Source: JBBQIY01 sp964618405 (GTDB lineage Bacteria > Verrucomicrobiota > Kiritimatiellia > RFP12 > UBA3636). Taken from it: DNA of 13,164 bases. Each line of letters starts with the position of its first letter. Within the stretch, counting starts at the first letter, position 1. Under the pieces are notes generated by a model. It was not told where the DNA came from. It made no database searches and saw only the letters and a list, made by a program, of their open reading frames with translations. Positions 7,688 to 13,164 of the stretch are shown here, one piece after another. The stretch spans positions 1-13,164 of the forward strand of contig CAZUAY010000094.1 in assembly GCA_964618405.1 (NCBI GenBank), in the 5' to 3' direction. The position numbers and the translations under genes were made by a program.

Positions 7688-10192
7688 ATGGCAGGTGAAT
7701 GGGCAATTCTAGTATGGGCACTGGTCAGCGTCATCTTTCTCCTGAAGATTACGGCCGTCAGTGATTTGCTCAGGAGATTGCGGAGAATGTCCGTTTTCGG
7801 GATGATCTGCACCGCGCTCTGTCTCGGTTATTTTGCTGACGTGTCATATACTAAAGACGGGGTTGTCACGAATCAAGCGACCTCCTATACATCAGCACCA
7901 ACAACACAGGATTCGGGTGATATCGCTTTACTGGAGACTGTATCCTTGCCCTCGTGGTGGAAGGATGATTCCACCGACACGGACGGCGACGGAATCCCCG
8001 ATCTCTGGGAAAAATGGACGCATGGCAAAAAACTTGTGGCCGATTCCGACCTCGACCGCGATGGCGATGGCCTGACTGATCTCGAGGAATTTTGGAACCA
8101 AACCGATCCTCGCACGGCGGACACGGATGGGGACGGCTTCAGCGACGCTTTCGAAGTTTCCAACGGCATGAACCCGATTTCAAGCGAGGATTTTACTCCC
8201 GTAGAGCCGGATTCCAACAACAATGGACTGCCCGACATTTGGGAGCAGGTGGGTTACGACTCAAGCTTTCGGGATGCCGATCATAACGGCTTCGACGATT
8301 ATTACGACAGATACTACCTTCCTGCGGCATCGCCTGGCAACTTTGATGTCCTCGTTGATGTTTACTCCACACGCAGTGCGTTGATCGTCTGGGAGAGCGA
8401 GGAAAACTGGAATAGCATCGTTCTTCTTTCTGGCACCAGCACCTCCGTCAAGCTCCGCCTGCCTTTCGGTGCGGATACTGAATTGAAGCTCCTCCCTGCA
8501 CCCTACGGAACCGATCCTCCATCCGGCGAGCTGTGGAAAAGCCGTCTCCGTCTGTCCTTTGTGCCGAGGACAGGTCAGAGTCCTTCTGAAAATGCACTGA
8601 TCTCATCAGATGGCATCATTGCGCACAAGGTCGTGGAATTGGAATCGGTCATTACCCGATTCCCCGAGATCGAAACGATGCAGATGCTCTCGCTCGACGG
8701 CGGTACAGCCGCAAGCGGGAATCCCTCGATCAAACTCCGGTACAGACGGCTTGGGATTAGACCGATCGCCGCCGCATGGCACTTCGTGGACGAGTTGATA
8801 GGGCCGTTCTCCATCACGAATCTTGCCGGAGTATTGCCACAAAGCGTTTCGTGGAGCGCGGACTACGGAAGCATGGCGGCTACGCCGAACGGCATGACAG
8901 CGTTTCTCACGATTACGCAGGCTCCGCCCCCCTTCGACTTCGACACAGTCACCATAACAGCCGTTTCTGAACTAGACGAGGCTACATTCGTAACAAACAA
9001 GCTTGCGATACCGAAATGCGGGCAAAGCGCATTCGGCTTGATTGACGCGACCGAAAACTTTTCGCCGCATCTCGGTGAGACAGCCTCGTTCACGCTGGAT
9101 CTCACGGGATGTCCGCACCATTATCAGGAGGGATGGCTTGAAGGGGAGCTGATGCGCGAAACGACCGCAGGCTGGCAGCACGTCGGCTGGTTGGATGCCA
9201 GCCAGGCCCAGCCGGGTCATCAGAAGCGGCGGCACTGCCTTGCAGGCCCGCAAACGATAGTCTGGGATGGCATCGCCACGGAGGGGGCTGCCTTGGTCGA
9301 TTCGCCGGACGTTTTCACGAACGCCGTATCGCCGTTCCATCGTGCCTTGCCTCAGGTGGTTTCTGGTGAGCCCGTACCGCCGCCGTATTACACCATTTTC
9401 TTCCGATACCGCGAGGCGGACAGCGACCGTGCGACCATTCTCGACGAGGCGAGCACAAAGGTCTATGTTCCGCAGGTGGTGAGGATTGAGATGACGGATG
9501 CGGCGTACAATGAATTCAAGACCCCCATCATCTATCCTGAAACGTTTTCTCCACATTTGCTCGGAAAAACGAATGTTGTGGGATGTTTAACCAATATTCT
9601 GCTGTATGCGGGATGTCCCGATAGAACGAAAGCTCATGAGCTTGATAGTGTCGTTTGGAAATGCCAAACTCTTGTTCCGTCGGATGTCAATCTAAAATTT
9701 ACACGTTTACCAGTCACTGGACGGTGCAAGCAAGTCGTAATAATCGTCGACACAAATACTGACGAAAATTTTGGAATTGCGCTTGGGTACACGCCTAATG
9801 AATGCGTTTCATGGCCGAATGCCGATCCCGAGGGGATTTGCTACGCTTACGTAACGAGAATTCGTAAGAGTCCGTGTACGCAGAAGTATAGAAATGAAAA
9901 CAATGCCTTCCCCGTTACAACATACGATTCCAATCTATTTCCTTTCACTTCAGATGAACAGGCTTCCGCAGTGGCTTCGGTCGCGACTCATGAGACGGGG
10001 CATACACTCGGACTTGTAGAACACGTCTTGTACGGAAGCAAAGGGAAGCATAACCAGACCACATTGAACAATGGTTGGATGATGAACGCAAGCAAGCCCT
10101 TCATGCAGCATTATGGAAAACCCACCGCACTGCAGAAATCCTGGGAACCCCGAAATCATGAGTACCTTCGGTTCATACTGCCGAAAAACTAG
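7688..10192 (+). CDS. Large exported protein with calcium repeats and metzincin-like protease motif
   Basis: An 834-residue protein. Hydrophobic segments at 5-21 and 36-50, separated by a basic LLRRLRR stretch, anchor or export it. Three calcium-binding thrombospondin-3-like repeats (DTDGDG at 97-105, DRDGDG at 121-131, DTDGDG at 145-156) and a degenerate fourth (DADHNG) follow, then a long, probably beta-rich middle. Near the C-terminus HETGHTLGLVEH (768-779) matches the metzincin zinc site HExxHxxGxx followed by Glu778 and His779, and GWMMNAS (Met798-Met799) downstream could be the Met-turn. I infer a surface-attached or secreted zinc protease. The third ligand is one residue out of the classical register, or is Glu. 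GGTGAGG precedes the ATG. GC is about 58-70% in sampled lines before 9480 but about 37-48% after, which suggests a module boundary. Substrate unknown. Confidence 0.75.
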   Translation: MAGEWAILVWALVSVIFLLKITAVSDLLRRLRRMSVFGMICTALCLGYFADVSYTKDGVVTNQATSYTSAPTTQDSGDIALLETVSLPSWWKDDSTDTDGDGIPDLWEKWTHGKKLVADSDLDRDGDGLTDLEEFWNQTDPRTADTDGDGFSDAFEVSNGMNPISSEDFTPVEPDSNNNGLPDIWEQVGYDSSFRDADHNGFDDYYDRYYLPAASPGNFDVLVDVYSTRSALIVWESEENWNSIVLLSGTSTSVKLRLPFGADTELKLLPAPYGTDPPSGELWKSRLRLSFVPRTGQSPSENALISSDGIIAHKVVELESVITRFPEIETMQMLSLDGGTAASGNPSIKLRYRRLGIRPIAAAWHFVDELIGPFSITNLAGVLPQSVSWSADYGSMAATPNGMTAFLTITQAPPPFDFDTVTITAVSELDEATFVTNKLAIPKCGQSAFGLIDATENFSPHLGETASFTLDLTGCPHHYQEGWLEGELMRETTAGWQHVGWLDASQAQPGHQKRRHCLAGPQTIVWDGIATEGAALVDSPDVFTNAVSPFHRALPQVVSGEPVPPPYYTIFFRYREADSDRATILDEASTKVYVPQVVRIEMTDAAYNEFKTPIIYPETFSPHLLGKTNVVGCLTNILLYAGCPDRTKAHELDSVVWKCQTLVPSDVNLKFTRLPVTGRCKQVVIIVDTNTDENFGIALGYTPNECVSWPNADPEGICYAYVTRIRKSPCTQKYRNENNAFPVTTYDSNLFPFTSDEQASAVASVATHETGHTLGLVEHVLYGSKGKHNQTTLNNGWMMNASKPFMQHYGKPTALQKSWEPRNHEYLRFILPKN
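9989..10081 (+). other. Metzincin-like zinc site and candidate Met-turn
   Basis: Codons for His768, Glu769 and His772 (HExxH), then Gly775, Glu778 and His779, and 19 residues later Met798-Met799 in GWMMN. In metzincins the third ligand follows Gly by three residues, which here is Glu778. Snapalysin-type enzymes use Asp at that place. The motif strongly suggests zinc binding; activity is inferred. Confidence 0.65.
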
Positions 10193-10201
10193 GAGAACGC
10201 G

Positions 10202-10987
10202 ATGAAAAAAATAATATTACGAACCTTTGTTGCGAGCGCATTTATCTCTGAAATGATGATTCTGCTTGCGGAGAGCTATACCCCAAAGTTTCTCGTCGAT
10301 TACGCAGGGCCAGATGAGACGGTTCATATAAAAAGCTTTCAGTATGCAGATGTCGTCGGTGTAGGTAAAGCCATTGGACAGCATGACGATGCTCTTGTTA
10401 TCGATGTGGAGAGATTTTGGATGGGAAGTTTTACGACAAATCCCGTCTCGATCTACCAAGCCTTTAGCGATTGGTCGGACGGAATACCGAGAGATAACAC
10501 AAATTACTATGCAGGAAAGAACATTGTTTTCTTTGCGACTACAAACGAAGTTAAATTCGCCATTTCCAGTCATCCAAAATACGATTATCTGATTATGGAC
10601 AGTTCCGTGTACTTTACGAACCGTTATGGGTCTTGTCCTCCTAAGTTCGTTTACCCCAATCCGCCCACATGGTATGCACTTGAAACCAACGACGTGGATC
10701 ACCTTAACTTCTTTTCCAACCTAGTTGAGAGCATCGTGGTCGGACGAAACAGGAATCTTCTTTACACGACTTTGCGAGATGCGATTAAAAGCGACGAAAC
10801 AGGGAGTGATCCCTATAAAACTATGTCTGCCCTAACGATGCAAGAACTCCTCTGGACAGACGACGAAACGAATCTCGTGGAAGCTCTCAACGATCCTCTC
10901 CTGGCACCACGTTTTCGTTACGACGCATTATGGACACTTCAAAAGCGTTTCGACTGGCCTGCGACTAATACCGTTCCTGAGCCGTAA
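10202..10987 (+). CDS. Exported protein of unknown family, array member A
   Basis: A 261-residue protein with a signal peptide (basic MKKIILR start, hydrophobic to about residue 23, likely cleavage at LLA-ES). I do not recognise a named family. Residues 48-118 follow the pattern ADVVGVGK...ALVIDVERFWMG...VSIY...GKNIVFFAT, which resembles the OB/NTR-like domains of exported bacterial proteins (ADVVVVGxV...VERVWKGD...GExYLVFA). Residues 145-190 hold CPPKFVYP and NFFSNLVES. The C-terminus (NLVEALNDPLLAPRFRYDALWTLQKRF) looks like one HEAT-type helical repeat. The Shine-Dalgarno AGGAG overlaps the protease stop codon (TAGGAG), so translation is probably coupled. It may be a partner, inhibitor or immunity-type protein for the protease; this is inference from context. 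Members B and C are paralogs. Confidence 0.8.
   Translation: MKKIILRTFVASAFISEMMILLAESYTPKFLVDYAGPDETVHIKSFQYADVVGVGKAIGQHDDALVIDVERFWMGSFTTNPVSIYQAFSDWSDGIPRDNTNYYAGKNIVFFATTNEVKFAISSHPKYDYLIMDSSVYFTNRYGSCPPKFVYPNPPTWYALETNDVDHLNFFSNLVESIVVGRNRNLLYTTLRDAIKSDETGSDPYKTMSALTMQELLWTDDETNLVEALNDPLLAPRFRYDALWTLQKRFDWPATNTVPEP
10361..10624 (+). other. Segment of member A that is absent from member C
   Basis: These 264 bases (88 codons, residues 54-141) cover nearly all of the OB/NTR-like region. Member C runs directly from the equivalent of 10360 to the equivalent of 10625. GT occurs at both ends (10359-10360 and 10623-10624), a two-base microhomology. The loss keeps the reading frame. Confidence 0.8.
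10623..10738 (+). repeat. Near-identical tract shared with 12080-12195
   Basis: 116 bases in member A match 12080-12195 in member C at 115 positions; the only difference is C at 10632 against A at 12089. Immediately downstream the two genes fall to roughly three-quarters identity by eye. The sharp edges indicate recent gene conversion or unequal recombination. Confidence 0.9.
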
Positions 10988-10995
10988 CACGGAGG

Positions 10996-11043
10996 AAGAC
11001 TCGCAACTACGCCTATCCGAGGTTCATATTGCCACGGCCATAA
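10996..11043 (+). pseudogene. Orphan protease C-terminal tail, remnant 1
   Basis: Read in frame, these bases give KTRNYAYPRFILPRP and a TAA stop. The last residues of the 834-residue protease are RNHEYLRFILPKN and stop, so 8 of 13 positions match and the distance to the stop is the same. The remnant starts just after the stop of array member A and has no start codon, zinc motif or upstream domain. Its stop runs into AAGGAGGG, the Shine-Dalgarno of member B, as the intact protease stop does for member A. Confidence 0.75.
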
Positions 11044-11054
11044 GGAGGGTTACG

Positions 11055-11795
11055 ATGAAAATAAAGCAAACGCTTCAATTACTGAGTCTTATACTTGTCT
11101 GTCCTATTTTGTTGGGCGATTGGTTTGTGCGGACTCCTCCTCGCTATCTGTCGTACTTGAAAGGGTCTGACATTGCAGGAATCGGAACAGTACTAGATGT
11201 CGATGACGGGGTTATGCGCATTGGCGTGAAGGATTATTGGCTAGGCGACTGGGGGACAAATGTGATTGAGATTCACGAAGCCTTCCCTGAATACTTGCCG
11301 GAAACAAATTCAATCATTGGCCGCACCGCCGTTTTTTTCGCAGTGACCAACCAATCGAGAGGCCCGTTCTACTCTCCCGCCCTTCCGACGAATTTTGAAG
11401 ACTCGTGGGAGTTTTCGCTAGCGCTCACCAACTGCGGCCCTGTTTGCCCCCCTAAGTTCTCACCGTCAAATTTTCCACCGTTGTTCATCGTCGGCTCCAA
11501 CGACGTGGAAATAGTGAACTTTTTCTCGAACTTCGTTGCAAGCGTCTTCATTACAAGAGATCACGACTTGTATTATCGGACTCTCCGTGATGCGCTTCGT
11601 TCACAGTCCTCCTCCATGAAGGAATGTGGGGCGATATCATTTTTGCCGATGTACTCTGTATTAGCGCACGCAGATGAGACCAATCTTGTTGAAATGCTGA
11701 ACGATCCGCTCCTCGTTCCCAGGTTCCGATATGATGCCTTGTTCAACCTTAAAAAGAAATATGGGTGGCCAGAGACGAACTCCATCCCGGAATGA
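11055..11795 (+). CDS. Exported protein of unknown family, array member B
   Basis: A 246-residue paralog of members A and C, the most diverged of the three. The signal peptide is roughly residues 4-21 (LLSLILVCPILLG). Residues 38-100 repeat the OB/NTR-like pattern (SDIAGIGTVLDVDDGVMRIGVKDYWLGD...GRTAVFFAVTN), which is clearer here than in A. CPPKF, then NFFSNFVAS and LYYRTLRDAL, and the C-terminal NLVEMLNDPLLVPRFRYDALFNLKKKYGWP align with A. AAGGAGGG lies 6 bases before the ATG. Its end (SIPE) is two residues shorter than those of A and C (TVPEP). A role as a protease partner or inhibitor is only a contextual guess; it lacks the N-terminal Cys that animal TIMPs use to bind zinc. Confidence 0.8.
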   Translation: MKIKQTLQLLSLILVCPILLGDWFVRTPPRYLSYLKGSDIAGIGTVLDVDDGVMRIGVKDYWLGDWGTNVIEIHEAFPEYLPETNSIIGRTAVFFAVTNQSRGPFYSPALPTNFEDSWEFSLALTNCGPVCPPKFSPSNFPPLFIVGSNDVEIVNFFSNFVASVFITRDHDLYYRTLRDALRSQSSSMKECGAISFLPMYSVLAHADETNLVEMLNDPLLVPRFRYDALFNLKKKYGWPETNSIPE

Positions 11796-11820
11796 AAACC
11801 GGTCGTATTTTCCCCTGCAA

Positions 11821-11913
11821 CATATGCAGCATTTTACTAAGCCATCAGCACCGCAGAAATATTGGAAAACACGCAACTATGAATATCTTCGGTTTATATT
11901 GTCGACAGATTAG
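11821..11913 (+). pseudogene. Orphan protease C-terminal tail, remnant 2
   Basis: In frame this reads HMQHFTKPSAPQKYW, then KTRNYEYLRFILSTD and a TAG stop. The intact protease ends FMQHYGKPTALQKSW, then EPRNHEYLRFILPKN and stop, so the two align without gaps over about 30 residues with most positions identical or similar. It starts about 25 bases after the stop of member B and lacks the HExxH site, which in the intact gene lies about 55 codons before the homologous region ends. The stop codon is part of TAGGAGGG, the Shine-Dalgarno for member C. A short peptide from the internal ATG at 11824 is conceivable, but no ribosome site precedes it. Confidence 0.88.
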
Positions 11914-11922
11914 GAGGGACCA

Positions 11923-12444
11923 ATGAAAAGCAATTTCAGTCGATTTTTAGTCTTAGGCATATTCCTTTCAGGATGGATGATTTTAATTGCCGACACATAT
12001 GTGCCAGCTCTCCATGTTGACTACGCAGGGCCAGACGAGACGGTTCATATCAAAAGCTTTCAGTATGCGGATGTCGTCGGTTATGGGTATTGTCCTCCTA
12101 AGTTCGTTTACCCCAATCCGCCCACATGGTATGCACTTGAAACCAACGACGTGGATCACCTTAACTTCTTTTCCAACCTAGTTGAGAGCATCGTGATTGC
12201 GCGGGACAAGGGGCTTCTGTACACGACCTTACGGGATGCGATTAAAAGTGACGAGACAGGAGCTGATCCCTATGAAACCATGTCAGTCCTGACGATGCGG
12301 GAGTTATTCTGGGTAGACAGCGAGACCAACCTCGTGAAGGCTCTTTACGACCCGTTGCTGGCACCGAGATTCCGCAGGCATGCTTTGTTTCAACTCAAGA
12401 GACGCTTCGATTGGCCTGCGACAAATACCGTTCCTGAGCCGTAA
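11923..12444 (+). CDS. Exported protein of unknown family, array member C (internally deleted)
   Basis: A 173-residue paralog of member A. The first 53 residues align without gaps: signal peptide, then VDYAGPDETVHIKSFQYADVVG, identical in 22 of 22 residues to A although four codons differ, all silently. The protein then jumps from Gly53 to YGYCPPKFVYP, missing the 88 residues that hold the OB/NTR-like region of A. From the junction 116 bases are almost identical to A, and the remainder is a normally diverged paralog ending in the same ATNTVPEP. The frame is intact and GGAGGG precedes the ATG, so it is probably expressed as a shortened protein. It could be a decaying copy or a C-terminal-domain-only variant. 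Confidence 0.75.
   Translation: MKSNFSRFLVLGIFLSGWMILIADTYVPALHVDYAGPDETVHIKSFQYADVVGYGYCPPKFVYPNPPTWYALETNDVDHLNFFSNLVESIVIARDKGLLYTTLRDAIKSDETGADPYETMSVLTMRELFWVDSETNLVKALYDPLLAPRFRRHALFQLKRRFDWPATNTVPEP
12080..12195 (+). repeat. Near-identical tract shared with 10623-10738
   Basis: Second copy of the 116-base tract, 115 of 116 identical to member A. Its left edge coincides with the deletion junction of member C, which suggests one recombination event produced both. Confidence 0.9.
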
Positions 12445-12450
12445 CAAAAC

Positions 12451-12480
12451 TTGACCAAGCCCTTGCGAACCTGCTACGCT
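12451..12480 (+). promoter_or_regulatory. Possible promoter of the restriction-modification gene
   Basis: TTGACC (12451-12456) and TACGCT (12475-12480), spacing 18, lie 23 bases before the ATG. The -35 matches the consensus well and the -10 only partly. The placement, between the end of the array and a gene of a different class, makes a separate promoter likely. Confidence 0.35.
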
Positions 12481-12502
12481 TCTTCCCCATGGATACACCA
12501 TC

Positions 12503-13164
12503 ATGAAAAGCTGGGATGATATACGACGCGATGCAACGCAATTTGCAAAGAACTGGCGCATGGCCTACGACGAAAAATCGCAGGCGCAAAGCTTCCTCCT
12601 CAGGTTCTTCGAGGTGTTCGGCGTCAAGACGGAGCAGGTCGCCATCTTCGAACACCGCACCAAACGTCTCGACAGCTCCCAAGGCTTTATCGACCTTTTC
12701 TGGAAAGGGCGCATCCTCATCGAAATGAAGTCGAAGGGCAAAAACCTCGACCTTGCCTACGAACAAGCGCGCGTCTATGCCGAATCGCTTCCACCCCACG
12801 AAATTCCCCGCGCCATCGTGGTCTCAGACTTCCAAAACTTTCACGTTTATGACCTCACGCGCAGTGGCGAATGCACGCGCTTCAAACTTGCCGACCTCCG
12901 CAAGTACGTCAAGCTCTTCGGCATGTTCCTCGGTCTCGACTCCGAACCCGTCCACGAACAAAACCCCGTGAACCGCAAAGCCGCCGAACGTATGGCCGAG
13001 CTTCACGACTCTCTACAAGCCATCGGCTATGGCGGCCACGCGCTCGAGGTCTACCTCGTTCGTCTCCTCTTCTGCCTCTTCGCCGAAGACTCCGAAATCT
13101 TCGAACCGACCCAGTTCACGCGCTACCTCCGCGAACAAACCGCCGCCGATGGTTCCGACCTTGC
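12503..13164 (+). CDS. MmeI-like type IIL restriction-modification enzyme, N-terminal part
   Basis: The frame is open from the ATG at 12503 to the right edge (220 codons), so the gene is cut by the window. Residues 1-150 match the MmeI-type N-terminal nuclease domain: FAKNWRMAYDEKSQAQSF, FFEVFGV, FEHRTKRLD, GFIDLFWKG and IVVSDFQNFHVYDL. The PD-(D/E)xK site is Asp64-X9-Glu74-Met-Lys76, the same spacing as in MmeI. From about residue 160 the helical spacer begins (NRKAAERMAELHDSL, then GGHALEVYLVRLLFCLFAEDSEIF). The family continues with an adenine methyltransferase and a target-recognition domain, about 900-1100 residues in all, so those parts should lie to the right. Such enzymes cut and methylate DNA as one chain and protect against phage. 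No strong Shine-Dalgarno is seen; a five-codon frame (12489-12506) ends in an ATGA overlap with the start. Confidence 0.88.
   Translation, partial: MKSWDDIRRDATQFAKNWRMAYDEKSQAQSFLLRFFEVFGVKTEQVAIFEHRTKRLDSSQGFIDLFWKGRILIEMKSKGKNLDLAYEQARVYAESLPPHEIPRAIVVSDFQNFHVYDLTRSGECTRFKLADLRKYVKLFGMFLGLDSEPVHEQNPVNRKAAERMAELHDSLQAIGYGGHALEVYLVRLLFCLFAEDSEIFEPTQFTRYLREQTAADGSDL

Noticed and set aside
11731..11913. 60-codon frame starting inside member B and ending at the tail remnant
   Set aside because: Its first half is an out-of-frame reading of member B; only the last 31 codons have real homology, so the remnant alone is called.
10202..12444. Small array proteins as true TIMP homologs
   Set aside because: None has Cys at the mature N-terminus or the TIMP disulfide pattern; only a loose OB/NTR-like pattern is seen.
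12489..12506. Five-codon frame overlapping the restriction gene start by ATGA
   Set aside because: Too short, without a ribosome site, and likely chance; mentioned only in the gene entry.

Overview
The window looks like chromosomal DNA of a Gram-negative bacterium. The best guess is the Kiritimatiellota/Verrucomicrobiota group. The reasons are a complete RND tripartite pump with two lipoprotein components, a secreted protein with DxDGDG calcium repeats and the WxxxxDPxxxDTDGDG style common in that lineage, an orphan LamG-type C-terminal domain in front of it, and intergenic DNA full of short repeats. The taxonomic guess rests on remembered family style, not on a search.

Layout. 1-567 is mostly non-coding: inverted and direct short repeats, a 44-nt hairpin repeat and a TAATTCG heptad array. 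568-6851 is one compact same-strand operon: a MarR-family regulator, a TolC-like outer-membrane factor, a periplasmic adaptor and an AcrB-like RND permease. An inverted repeat upstream of the regulator is a candidate operator. 6852-7231 is non-coding and holds three hairpins, one of them a second copy of the 44-nt repeat, so the pump operon lies between two direct copies. 7232-10192 encodes a small exported LamG-like protein coupled to an 834-residue surface or secreted protein with calcium repeats and a C-terminal metzincin-like zinc motif. 10202-12444 is a tandem array of three paralogous exported proteins. Short orphan copies of the metalloprotease C-terminal tail sit in front of the second and third. 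From 12503 to the right edge is the N-terminal part of an MmeI-like single-chain restriction-modification enzyme.

How the genes work together. The first block is a self-regulated drug or metabolite efflux operon. Its permease lacks the usual acidic proton-relay residue in TM4, which is odd. The second block is the most unusual part. A presumed exported protease is followed by repeated units of [protease tail remnant - stop codon overlapping a Shine-Dalgarno - small exported protein]. One paralog has an in-frame loss of its central domain, and a nearly identical tract shared with another paralog marks recent recombination. The protease gene also changes base composition partway along. Together this resembles the cassette and orphan-tail organisation of polymorphic effector loci. 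The N-terminal part of the small proteins resembles the bacterial OB/NTR-like pattern, so a protease-inhibitor pairing is a possible but unproven reading.
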